From assembly GCA_034696485.1 (NCBI GenBank), contig JAQIWT010000098.1, positions 1 to 36,388 of the forward strand: DNA of 36,388 nucleotides, given 5' to 3'. This document shows positions 10,033 through 19,450 of this stretch, piece by piece; the first letter of the stretch is position 1, and each line of letters starts with the position of its first letter. The stretch is from Isohypsibius dastychi (Eukaryota; Tardigrada; Eutardigrada; Parachela; Isohypsibiidae). A model generated the notes under the pieces. The model made no database searches and was not told the DNA's origin. It was given only the letters and a program-made list of their open reading frames with translations. A program made the position numbers and the translations under genes.

Positions 10033-10533
10033 TCAGAAAAACACACGATGATGTGTTTCAACTTGCTCATTACACAGGAGACATCGATTGAATGAAAGTT
10101 TACCGTAACAGACTTGACAGGAACAAGCATGACCACACAGGATCATGACTGTCTCGCTCATTCCATCCCGACAAACTTTACGTTTCAGGTCGCTATGAAC
10201 GTTCACTTGATTCTGAATTATCTCATCACCCAATATGGATCTGTAGTCATCCAGTTCAGACTTAAAACCCATTGAAGGAAGCTCTTTTAGCTCCGCGCTC
10301 GTAATATCCGTAGCAAAGAACAAAGCATTACTGAGTTCTGTAAAGTGTCCGCTGGTCGAACAGATGCAGATCTCCGACTCATGAAATAGATATGTGAAAT
10401 CAACAAAACTATCGCACTTTTTGCACAGAATTATAGTCAGTTTATTCCGGTGCATGGTGAGATACTGTTTTTTTGGGGTGCGACAACTATCCCATCTGCA
10501 TTTATAATCCCCACTTGCTTTCGGAGTTGACAA
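10033..10533 (-). CDS. RING-finger protein, IAP-like C-terminal RING
   Basis: A 166-residue intact frame. The C-terminal 45 residues form a C3HC4-like RING: C-x11-CGH-x3-C-x2-C, then CLLC, spaced as in the RING of inhibitor-of-apoptosis E3 ubiquitin ligases. The first zinc ligand of the family is Arg here (one T-to-C change would explain it), so zinc binding by the first site may be weak. The N-terminal part holds two pairs of Cys (CKKC and CIC) that could form another zinc site. The gene ends 46 nt before the R2 start on the same strand, a virus-like tight arrangement. It lacks a BIR domain; the window's BIR lies elsewhere, at about 22974. A host ubiquitin ligase is an alternative. Confidence 0.65.
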   Translation of the reverse strand: MSTPKASGDYKCRWDSCRTPKKQYLTMHRNKLTIILCKKCDSFVDFTYLFHESEICICSTSGHFTELSNALFFATDITSAELKELPSMGFKSELDDYRSILGDEIIQNQVNVHSDLKRKVCRDGMSETVMILCGHACSCQVCYGKLSFNRCLLCNEQVETHHRVFF

Positions 10534-10723
10534 TCTCCGATTTCCCCCGAGTTTTTTATGCGTATTGCCCGAGGTATAGGGATAACCAGTGTAAAAAGCG
10601 TTGTTCTCGTCGTCATCAGGTTGCGCTCGATAAATATCTGCTGATTGACACTTATTGCAAGCTGTTTATATGGAATGTGTCAATCGAAAACAGGCCAACA
10701 GGACACGTGAATGTAGGACGATG

Positions 10724-10969
10724 CCAAATGTTTGCACAACCTAGTCGGCGAAAAGAAGAACAATCCGTTCGGAGTTCAACCAGGTTATGAAAACATACAA
10801 CCCGCCCAAATGTTTGCACAACTGAGTCAACGAGAAGTAGGACGATCCGTTCCGAGTTTAACTAGGTCATGAAAACATCCAACCTACCCAAATGTTTGCA
10901 CAACTAAGTCAACGAAAAGTTGGACAATCCGTTGGTAGTTTGACTAGGTTATGAAAACATTCAGTCCAT
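10724..10969. repeat. Three tandem copies of an 82-bp repeat
   Basis: Copies start at 10724, 10806 and 10888, each beginning CCAAATGTTTGCACAAC and ending in the block AGGTYATGAAAACAT. Spacing is exactly 82 bp twice. Copies differ at about one base in ten. 82 is not a multiple of three and the copies contain no consistent frame, so this is a minisatellite and not a protein repeat. Nothing genic is seen between 10534 and 11133 apart from this. Confidence 0.9.
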
Positions 10970-11133
10970 TCAGAAAGGGGTAAACAAACGCAGTTAGTCT
11001 GTAAACAGGTCAAGAGTTAAAGCGATGGGAGGAGCAGTTGAAAAGCCAAGACACTCCCACCAATCAGACGAGAGTAGGACTCTTTGGAACAATAAAAAGA
11101 TGAACCACGAAGCTTCCAGAGCTCAATTTCTTC

Positions 11134-11724
11134 ATGATGACAGAATCAGCGGGTGAATAGTCAGTTCGTAAAAATCTAGTGCGTGAGCGTGCTCCTAGCT
11201 GTCGCGATTTGATTTTTCGTATTGACGAGCACGCTGATCGGTTTGCACAGCTGGAAGATTTTATAAAGTCTTTTCCTGTTCTCGAGTCTGCTTTGTTCAG
11301 CCAGGCCGGCATCACCTGTAATTACAATCAGGGCTACGACCCACGTCGGAATGTCGGCTTTGTCGACAACACTGTTCGAGATTCTGCTCAGTATCAGCCA
11401 TCCTCATAGCAGGTGCATAAAACGCCAGTTTCGCCAGCTCAACCACCTCAGGGTGGATTGGTGAAACAAAATGCAGTGCAGTTACCTGAGAAGGACTTTG
11501 ATTTTGATCAATATCTGCAACCACAGGCCGTGTTGAAATGGCATAATGTTCCTATGACATATATTTCTGCAGAAGTTGTAAACGTCTTAATGAATCATCC
11601 ATCAATGAACACATCTGACAGCCACCAAATTATTTACAAATCTGCCATTCTCGACGCTGTACGAGTCCAATTCGAGACCATCAATCTTCCCGCGGTTATC
11701 AAGGAAGCCCTTCAGCATTATTGA
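11134..11724 (+). pseudogene. Unknown protein with two in-frame stops
   Basis: One frame runs from ATG-ATG at 11134 to TGA at 11722-11724 (196 codons), broken only by TAG at 11158-11160 and TAG at 11407-11409. It contains a helical N-terminal half (FRIDEHADRFAQLEDFIK), a Gln/Pro linker and a well-composed C-terminal part ending LPAVIKEALQHY. The composition is coding-like, and the opposite-strand frames are shadows. No family is recognised. It stands alone between two repeat regions. The stops could mark pseudogenisation of an element-borne gene. Confidence 0.45.
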
Positions 11725-12185
11725 ATAAGGTTGTTAGACTGAAGTTCGGTAAACGTGTGTTTTGTTCGCATCACTGTTTTGTGCGCTACGCTCTAAACGT
11801 TACCTTTACCATCCACTTTGGTTTTTACGGCTTTATTAAAAGACTGTCTGTAGTTACTCGGCTTCGGTTCTTCACAAAATTAATCCAAAGTGATGAGAAT
11901 AAATTGAGAAGGATCATTGTTACACGTTAATTGGGCGAGAGGTGAATGATGTTCGCTTTAGATTTTTCGCTCCGAGAAAAAGTAAGATAATTCAACACAG
12001 GCTACGGGATGAGATAAGGTTGGATTGAATAGTTCCAAAAATAAGCTGATTTTCTGTGCATAAATCTTACATTTGCATGAAGCTTGTTTGGTTGAAAACA
12101 TAGAAAAACAGGCAGCTTAGTAGAACGTGAACATGCAAGGGAGATGAACTGATTGAGCAAACAAAGGTCAAGAATTGATTAAGTC
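11725..12185. other. Intergenic, AT-rich, no gene seen
   Basis: No convincing frame or repeat. The 69-codon frame at 11721-11930 has no recognisable features. Confidence 0.4.
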
Positions 12186-12870
12186 ACTTTGTTCCCGTAA
12201 CTTGGCATGTACCACTGTACAAATGCACCTCCGCACATCCGTATTTCCGTTCCTCCGTACCTTCGTACCTATGTAATTTTACCCTCTGTCCCTCTGTCTC
12301 TCGTTCCTCTTTACCACTATATCTCTCCAACTCTGTCATAGTGTACAAGTGTGCCTCTGTACCCCTGTACAAGTGTATAAATGCATCTTTGTCCCTCTGT
12401 ACCTCTTCATCTCGGTACCTCTGTCGCCCTATGCGGCTGTCATCTCTTCACTGCAGTCTTAGTGAACAAGTGTGCCCCTGTACCTCTGTACCTTTGTACC
12501 TTTGTAGTTCTGTACCAATGTCCCTATGTACCTCTGTACCATCGCTCTGTATTTCTCCAACCCTGTACCTGTGTCCCTCTGTCCCTGTGTTTCCCTCTCC
12601 CTCCCTACCTCTTCACCTCTGTACCTTTGTATCTCTGTACCACTGTACCAATGCACCTCCGTAGATCCGTACCTCCGTACCTCAATACCTCTGTACCTAT
12701 GTACCTCCGTACCTCTGAACCTCTGTACCTCTGTCCCTCTCTCCCTCTCTCCCTCTCTCCCTCTCTCCCTCTGTACCTCTGTACCTTTGAATCTCTGTAC
12801 CACTGTATGAATGCACCTCTGAAAATCCGTACCTCCGTACCTCTGTCCCTATGTACCTATGTACCTCTGG
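12186..12870. repeat. 8-bp tandem repeat array 1 (TACCTCTG-type)
   Basis: About 690 bp of imperfect repeats of TACCTCTG and close variants (CCCTCTGT, TACCTCCG), with an inner run of CTCCCTCT near 12735-12765. Because 8 is not a multiple of 3, the unit reads as an 8-residue peptide in every frame (PLYLCTSV-like on plus, RGTEVQRY-like on minus), so long open frames on both strands are artefacts. Confidence 0.95.
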
Positions 12871-13053
12871 GTCCAGCTACTCTAGCTCACCATAGGCGAG
12901 AAGAAGGTTCTAAGGAAGATCGAGATGTGGATGAAGATTCTTGATTCCCTTAGTCCGTATTGTGGTGAAGGTATTTTGCGGATTGATGTGTAGTAAAAAA
13001 GTATCAATCATCTGATTTGCATACGCAATTTTCCATAAATATTGGTGGAGACT

Positions 13054-13432
13054 TACCTCCGTACCTCTGACCCTCTGTCCCTCTGTCCCTCTGTCCCTCT
13101 GTCCCTCTGTCCCTCTGTACCTCTGTACCTTTGTATCTCTGTACCAATGGACCTCTGTACATCCGTACCTCCGTACCTCCGTACCTCCGTACCTCTGTAC
13201 CTATGTACATATGTTCCTCTGTATCTCTGTCACTCTGTTCCTCTCTAACTCTGTACCCCTGTATCTGTGTCGCACTGTACCTCTGTCCCTCTGTACAAGT
13301 GTACCTCTGTACCCCTGTACGAGTGTGTAGATGCATCCCTGTCCCTCTGTACCTCTGTCCTTCTGTATCTCTTCACCTCTGTTTCAGTGTACAAGTTACC
13401 TCTGTACCCCCGTACCAGTGGATGAATGAGTA
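13054..13432. repeat. 8-bp tandem repeat array 2, same unit
   Basis: About 380 bp of the same CCTCTGTA-type repeat in the same orientation, separated from array 1 by about 180 bp of unique AT-rich sequence (12871-13053). The shared unit and orientation suggest one original array split by an insertion or by expansion of a short unique block. Confidence 0.95.
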
Positions 13433-13900
13433 GTCGAATGGGTCCCTTTGACGAACAGGTCCCGAAATTCCAGAGGCGTAGTCCCCTGGAATTCCTGGAA
13501 CCGGGAGTCAAGATATTCGGCCCTTCAGAATCCCGCCATCCGTTCAATCAGCACGTAAAATTTCTATTCCGCATTGGAAGTTTTGCGGGTTAACCTGCAT
13601 CTTTCGGCCTCGCGCATATTTGAATAACGAATACTCTGCTGATCTAGCGAAGTTGTGATCATCTCTGGATGTCACTTCTGCGTTTCTTTTCGTCTCGTTG
13701 GCTCAGAAGCTGACTTTTCAATCTCCATTCCAACGTGAATTTGCCATTTCTAACCTCTCGTCTTTTGAAGAGACCATTCTAGTTCCGAATAGCGAATCTT
13801 CGCGAAGCTGAAGGAAATAAGAGGTACTGAATGAGAATGGATGTTCTGTCCTGAATTTTATTCCTTGGATCAAAAATTGATTTCCGTTCTCGTTTCGCAG
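13433..13900. other. No gene seen; ends in a good splice acceptor
   Basis: Non-repetitive sequence with no long frame. TTCTCGTTTCGCAG ending at 13900 is a strong acceptor that opens the exon series described next. Confidence 0.4.
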
Positions 13901-14523
13901 GAATCATCAGAATCATTCAGAATTGTGTCTTCCCTCTCTCCTGTGTTGATATTTGGCGGCCACCGAGGTTTTGGATTGATTTCAGCAGTCTTCTTCATTT
14001 TTTGTAGCTTCCAAGGTAAGAGTGCTCATGAAAAGCCGTAAGATTTTGTTTTTGGTTGCTGAATCCTCCTCAGTTTCTCGGAATTATAGAGCTCACTTCA
14101 CTTTGCGAAAATAAATTCCCCATTCATTTTTTCATTGATCCTCTAAGTAACTCTGTACTTGTTTACCGCTCACAGTTGTCACACCGTTGGCAGCTGAAGG
14201 TACGTGGTATGAATGTTCTATAGTGACGACAACGTATTTGATCTATTTTGATGCAGCTGGTGTGTCTGTTTCAATCAGCAAGTACCTTCCAAAGGAGTCT
14301 CGCATAGATAAATGACTGATTGAAAAAGACAAGAAACTGGCCAACTATAAGCGACGCAATTTGAATGTTGGATCCAACCTGAATTGTCACGGTTGATGAT
14401 TGAAGCGCTACAGGAAATTTCCGAAAAATACGACAGTGTAATCAGAGAAAAGAAGTCAGCTCACAAACTGGAATCGACGGCGTATTTGCTGAGTTATTGC
14501 ATTCAGTCAGAGTCTGATTAGTT
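13901..14523 (+). pseudogene. Probable multi-exon gene remnant including a 24-nt exon
   Basis: Three exons keep one frame open: 13901-14015 (donor GTAAGA), 14176-14199 (acceptor CTCACAG, donor GTACGT), and 14257 onward (acceptor TGATGCAG). Each junction has phase 1, giving introns of 160 and 57 nt. The joined frame includes a hydrophobic, membrane-like stretch (SPVLIFGGHRGFGLISAVF) and continues to a TGA near 14312. A separate frame from about 14350 to 14523 reads LSRLMIEALQEISEKYDSV and ends in TAG. No start codon and no family are recognised. The agreement of phase across two junctions is the main evidence. Confidence 0.4.
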
Positions 14524-14957
14524 TGAATCTTTTTTGGATCGACATGTTGTATTTGGTTATAGAGAATGTGTCCACCGAGAAAAGCAAGTAATCTAAATTT
14601 CAATGAATGTACAAAATTCGACATCCCTTGATCAGCTGATGCTCGTCAGGGAAAGGTTTAAGATCAAATAGTCTCGTCACACAAAAAAAAAGAAGACTCA
14701 AAATTAGTTGCAACATAGAAAACAAATTTTCCAGGCATCGTCAAATTTATCATTCGTGAAATTTTAGATTGTGGGTGTTACTCAATTTCTCCTACGGTAT
14801 CATCAGATTTTGATTCTCTTCTTTGTATGCATCAGTGATGACATGAAACTAGAGCGGCACTATAGTGACAACGCCTCTCATGAATATATGGTTGGATCAA
14901 CAAAACTCCTACAACTCGCGCGCGAAAGTTTCACAGAATCGTAAATAGGACTGAAAG
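14524..14957. other. No gene seen before Polinton-1
   Basis: AT-rich sequence without convincing frames. No terminal inverted repeat of the following Polinton was identified here. Confidence 0.35.
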
Positions 14958-15540
14958 ATGTGCAAGCATCTTCATAAACGCAAGAGACTTACAATTCACA
15001 CAAATCCGTTCCCATACACTTCAGACGACTACCTATTCGAACACATTACGTGGATGCGTTATGAATGGCTAACCCCATTGACATTTCAAAGCACTTCCAT
15101 GCCAACAGTAGATTCAGATGGATTCAAACAGTCATCGATGCATTCAGTCGATTTGCATTCTTGCAAGCTGTCAAGTCGAGAATGAATTCCGAAGTGAATC
15201 ATGCGTTTGACCGTATTCTCAAAACGAGCACCCGCAGATCAGAGAATTACGTGAGGTGGTGGATTTTTGTCAGATCTAGCTAAAAAGTATCATAAACAGC
15301 ATGGTATTCACCATTACACCTCTTCATCAATTTTCAGAGCAAGCACATGTGACGGTTTGATCTTACCATTCAAATTGTTCTCTTTGAACAATTCACACAG
15401 ATATAATCTAACCACTGGTTATCAGTTCTCGCAAAATTTGTGGAAACTTACAATAATCGAATTCATCGTATGACTGGGCTCGCGCCGCCTGAGTTACATT
15501 CCAAAATCCATGGAACTTATTTGATCGTCAGGGAACCGAA
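14958..15540 (+). pseudogene. Polinton integrase, broken
   Basis: Retroviral-like integrase inserts Polintons into the genome. Pieces in three frames follow the family order. First comes an Arg/His-rich N-terminal part. The core has MANPIDI where the family has W-x-A-D-L, then TVIDAFSRFAFLQAVKSR. Next is YHKQHGIHHYTSSS, the family block before the catalytic Glu, and finally AKFVETYNNRIHRMTGLAPP, the block near the end of the core domain. The first catalytic Asp appears as Asn, and the D-x-G-x-E-F block is eroded. Frames change near 15060, 15250 and 15340. The PolB exonuclease frame follows at about 15572 on the same strand. Confidence 0.85.
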
Positions 15541-15571
15541 TTCACTGAATTGATTTATCCGAACCTTAAAT

Positions 15572-16027
15572 TTGGTGATGCAGTGCGCTTTGCAACTTAA
15601 AAACTTCTGTTCAAGAAATCGTATTCCAGAACTTTCACGTATTTCATACGTTGCCCAAGTTTATTCTGGAAGATTGATGACCTATCAGTTGAAGGATAAT
15701 GATTGCACGTGGACCAGAAACTTACGCATACAATGGCCCATTCCCAGATGCGGAATTTTTTCTGTAAAGGGAATGAGCAAAGACGAACTCACTGAATTCA
15801 AGAACTGGTACGACTCACAAAAAGAAAAAACATGGAATTTTCGTAACGAGATAATGAAATACTGCGAGCAAGACACTGCCATTCTTCGTCGGGTTTGTCT
15901 CAAATATTCACAATCCATGCAAGAATTAACTAAATTCTGTCCCTTGAGCGAATGTGCAAGTCTCGCAGGATTTGTGAATCCAGTTTTTCGTGCCAGATTT
16001 CTTGCAACGAAGATAATGGCTTTGTGA
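15572..16027 (+). pseudogene. Polinton DNA polymerase B, exonuclease-domain part
   Basis: This frame carries the end of the 3'-5' exonuclease domain of Polinton-type PolB. WPIPRCGIFSVKGMSKDEL is followed by FRNEIMKYCEQDTAILRRVCL, which includes the Exo III motif Y-C-x2-D-x3-L that binds the catalytic metal, then SECASLAGFVNPVFRARFL, the family segment that leads into the polymerase domain. The frame ends with TGA at 16025-16027, and the expected continuation is not seen immediately after. The palm domain reappears only at 17830, about 1.8 kb away with other genes in between. The N-terminal and early exonuclease parts are missing here. Confidence 0.85.
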
Positions 16028-16127
16028 CCACAGATAATGATAAAGATATTGTATCTTACAACAATGAGAGCGGTTATGATGGAAACTTTCGACTCCATTT
16101 TTTTTAAGCAAACAAGATTCAACTCGA

Positions 16128-16996
16128 CATAACAATGTACGCGCTCAAAATTGTCCCAATCGAAATCGAAGACTTTTTATTGATCATTTAGTCTCAATGC
16201 TCGACATCGGGGTGGACGAATCTGGTTTAGAAGGACTGTAAGTTCACGAGCCTGTTCAAAATGGTTTTCTCGGCATGCTCGGAGGGCTGTTTGCTCTCAT
16301 GGAAACTTCAAATAGCGACACGGTCATGGACGCTAGCAATGGCCAGAAAACATATTCACAAGAAAATGCCACTGGAATCCCTTCGTTCACCGCAATTTTT
16401 GACACCTTTCACCACACTGCGATCACCGCTTTTGTGGTGTTGTATTTTCTATTTTTGTTCTTAATTACCCAATTTCTTCGCGTCGCGCAAAACCTCCTGC
16501 TCCACAGCCACTAGTCTTCACAAAATCTGACTCTGCTGAGCGAAACGAAGCTAATGTTCAGTTTCCAAACTCTCCTCCTGCATTCCTTCCTTTGCTGCAA
16601 AATGTTGATGAAACAGTACCCTTGAATAACTCAGGATTTTCTGGGGCACTCCGGAGATTACCGTCCTACTATTTTGGCGAATCCCTCTGTCCCCACTCGT
16701 TTTGTCGCTCTACCTACCCGCCGTATCAAACAACCACCGTTTTTTCCTTATTTAAGCAAGTTGTGCACTCTCACTGCGCACTTATTTTTCCTTTACTGTT
16801 CTTGGTCTTCTTCTGTGTTCGCTCTCTACATGTATTCTCCACCCCTTATACTCGTCCTCTCATGTATGTTGATGTTTTTTCGATTGAACAGCTTTTTTTT
16901 ACCAGCTTCATTTTCATGTATTTGATGTTGTCATGTTCCACCAGGTTGTTTTTTTCAGCTTTGTATTTCGATGCATTTGAGTCTGTCAGGCTGTAG
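16128..16996 (+). pseudogene. Small virion- or membrane-type Polinton gene(s), broken
   Basis: A frame from about 16128 to 16514 has a Gly-rich segment (NGFLGMLGGLFALME) after one TAA near 16239, followed by a strongly hydrophobic helix (AITAFVVLYFLFLFLI). Near 16463 the apparent coding frame shifts to 16465-16996, which starts Pro-rich (RRAKPPAPQPLVF) and ends hydrophobic. Gly-rich, Pro-rich and single-helix small proteins are common among minor virion proteins of Polintons and adenoviruses, but no specific family could be assigned. It sits between the two PolB blocks. Confidence 0.4.
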
Positions 16997-17002
16997 GCAG
17001 CC

Positions 17003-17440
17003 ATGACGGAACTCGCACGTCGAACAAAACGCCGTCTGGAACGCATCAAATGCACCCTCAAACAGATCCGTGAGAAGATGGCGTACATCGAAGTCTAAAG
17101 CACAAAGACCCGCACGGAGTTTGGTCCAGTCCAGCGAGCAAAGAAGGCTGTCGTTCTACCGCGCCGACGACGGTCTCCATCCACGTCTCCATCTCCAACA
17201 CACTAGCGCTCGTCATCTCCGGCTCTCGCAGTCCAGGGCCCGGGTGGCTCCGTCACCGTCCTCATTGCACCGGGTGACCGTATTGTCGTCCGCCGCATGG
17301 CTCTCGACGAGCCAGATATTGGGCCAGTCGTTACCCTACCCCAGGACAATCAGATGTTCGCTGTCGTTCATCATCCAGGGCTCTTTGCACAGAATACCGA
17401 TTACGCTGATCTCTGTCAAGAGGAACCAGGTCAACAGTAG
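17003..17440 (+). pseudogene. Basic protein, possibly a Polinton core or minor virion protein
   Basis: From the ATG at 17003 one frame runs 146 codons to TAG at 17438, interrupted by TAA at 17096-17098 and TAG at 17204-17206. The N-terminus is highly basic and helical (LARRTKRRLERIKC), followed by an Arg/Ser-rich tract (PRRRRSPSTSPSP). The C-terminus is beta-like and acidic (VTVLIAPGDRIVVRRMALD). The strong basic start would suit DNA binding in a capsid. No family is recognised. The stops fall at regular, isolated places, so the reading frame is otherwise preserved. AATAAA lies about 50 nt downstream. Confidence 0.45.
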
Positions 17441-17829
17441 TTCCTCATTTTCATGTTTTGAATTTAGTGAAACAAAAACATTAGAAAATAATAAAGTACA
17501 AGAATTAACATAAAATAGTAAAAATGCAAAACAAAATCTGTTAATATTTCATGCTGTTTTTTGTCTTACTTTCCTCTGTTCCTGTTAAGCCCTTTTCATG
17601 CATTTACCTTTCTGCATTTTACGTTCGGCTTTCTGGGATGTCCGAGGGACGAACAACAGGAAGATAGCCACGTGAGGCTTTCTGCCATCCTCTTGATGTT
17701 TTCTGTAGGCTGCGCTCCTGTTAAAAGCACATGCTTTTCTGTTCTTATTGATTGGGTTTGCCGGGTTATTAAAGCCTCGTACTGTGTTGTACCGAGTCTA
17801 GTTGAGTAAAGTCTTGTGCTGTGTATTTC

Positions 17830-19064
17830 TCCTTTCTCCCATTGGCCACACATGTACGCAAGTGTTCTACGTTCGAAACGGTATCCTATCCTGTTGGACA
17901 CCAACTGAGTGTAACTCGAGATTTTGTACCATGGAATCGTATTTCAGACTTGCACGGGTTGTTATTCTTTCCCTCACGGATTCGAAGATACCGCTCCTCC
18001 CAGTTCACTTCGATGGAAAGATGTTCTTTCCCCTGTGTGGGAGATGTGCGAAAATGTGTCTCGATTGCAAACACACCGACGACGAACGGGCATTACCCGT
18101 CACACCTCCAATCATCGGGACCTTGCGCACTATCAAGTTGCAATACCAGCTGATCAGAATTCGTGAATTTTGGCAGTACCCCGGAAATTCGACTGACTCA
18201 TTCAAGGGACACGTTGAATGCTTTATAAAACATAAAATTGCCAATTCTGGTTGGCCCACATCATCCGATTCTGACCCACTTCGTGAATCGTATCTTGAAT
18301 CTTCAAAAAGTGATAAAGTGTTCATTCAAGCGGGCAAAATTACTGATATCCCTGTTATGCGATTGATCACAAAACTTATGATGAACTGCTTGCGCGACAC
18401 GTTTGCGCTCCGCCAAAATTCACCCAAGTTTAATTATGTGGAAGATGTCAATCGCTCATGTTCTCCAACAAGTTTCAAGTCGATTGTATGAACGTTCCAG
18501 ATGAGGATACTGTTCAGATTCAATATACACATCAAGATGAGTTTGAAGCATCAGATTTGAACAGCAACGTCGTAACTGCGGCTTTTTGTACTTCTTCTGG
18601 ATTTTTATTGCTACATGCAGAATGAGCTCGATAGAACCTGAACGTGTGCTGCGTACCGAGGATGTGTTCTTCGTGGACTCGTCAGAGTTTGAAAAACGGA
18701 TTTCATGCGGAAAGCAGTTCGGAGAAATTAAGTATGAGCTGGATGGCGATCTCGTCACCGCTCTTTCCTGTGCAGGTAGTGAAACTCATGCAGAGACATT
18801 TGCTGGTAAAAAAGTTTTCATAGCAGAAGGTCTACCTACTTCAAACAAGGAGATATTCTGCCTTGCATCGATTGAGGAAACGATTGAAGATCCTGAATTA
18901 GTTCGCGTCGTTCGCGATCCGCTCAAAACGTTCCGGACGAGAGGAGCTTGGCGGATTCATTCAAAAGCTCAGGAAAAAAGTTTCAATTTGTTTATGATAA
19001 GCGGCAATTGCTTTTGAACTACTCAACTCTCCCGTATGATTACGAGAGTCAAAATCTTCAATGA
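17830..19064 (+). pseudogene. Polinton DNA polymerase B, palm to C-terminus
   Basis: PolB replicates the element from its ends, probably by protein priming. In order and over three frames one sees YPVGHQLSVTRDF (family block after the S-L-Y-P motif), PVHFDGKMFFPLCGRCAKMC with CKHTDDERAL (Cys-rich insertion of Polinton PolB), FWQYPGNSTDSFKGHVECF, LITKLMMNCLRDTFALRQN (motif B-like block), VVTAAFCTSSG, then VLRTEDVFFVDS where the family has the catalytic Y-x-D-T-D-S, and QFVYDKRQLL near the end. Frames change near 17928, 18440, 18600 and 18985. The catalytic D-T-D is replaced, so the enzyme is dead. It ends at 19064, overlapping the ATPase start. Confidence 0.9.
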
Positions 19065-19450
19065 GTTCATCCACTCGTTAAACACGTTGATTTGTGCGTC
19101 GAGCCAACGCGGGAAAAGCACATGGATTGCTCGAATGCTCATCCTGCAGAAAGAAACGCCGTTACCTGAGAAAATTATTTGGATCTACTGTCCAGATATT
19201 TCCGATCGCCTGAAAACTCAATTGTATATAGTTCATCTAAGGTCTTCCTCCAGATGTTGCTGAAGAAGATTCTGCACCTTTGGATTCGTTAATCATAATC
19301 GATGACATGCTTGCTGAGATAAACAAGTTTGTGCAGTCGCTGTTTGTTAAAGCACGGTATCATCTTCGTCGCAGTTTTATTCTAGTCTTTCATAATTTTG
19401 ATCATCAGAATTTGGTTATTAAGAACCATATCATCAAACTCGAATGGTGA
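19036..19450 (+). pseudogene. Polinton genome-packaging ATPase (HerA/FtsK type), broken
   Basis: This ATPase pumps DNA into Polinton capsids. The first frame, 19036-19240, has ICASSQRGKSTWIARML at the Walker A position and PEKIIWIYCPD, a family block after it. After a one-base shift near 19240 the second frame runs to TGA at 19448-19450 with SLIIIDDMLAE (Walker B, two acidic residues) and SFILVFHNFDHQN, the family's sensor region. Walker A reads A-S-S-Q-R-G-K-S where G-x-x-G-x-G-K-S/T is expected, so nucleotide binding is probably lost. The length (about 135 residues) is short by roughly a third; the N- and C-terminal extensions are missing. Confidence 0.85.

Larger units (their letters stand above)
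14958..19450 (+). mobile_element. Polinton/Maverick element remnant (Polinton-1)
   Basis: Within 4.5 kb on one strand lie four hallmark Polinton genes: a retroviral-type integrase, type B DNA polymerase, a HerA/FtsK-like genome-packaging ATPase, and small hydrophobic or basic genes of the kind that encode minor virion proteins. PolB ends at 19064, overlapping the ATPase start. All genes are broken. Capsid genes are absent from this block; Polinton capsid genes appear 11-17 kb downstream in other blocks. Terminal inverted repeats and the 6-bp target duplication typical of the group were not found by eye, so the ends are set by genes alone. Confidence 0.85.

Noticed and set aside
12184-13547. 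Many 60-190-codon open frames on both strands
   Set aside because: They are products of the 8-bp repeat, periodic in every frame, with no family signal.
18005-18758. Minus-strand frames of about 100 codons
   Set aside because: Shadows of the PolB palm and thumb frames on the plus strand.
14958-19450. Terminal inverted repeats of Polinton-1
   Set aside because: Looked for near both gene limits by eye; nothing convincing found.
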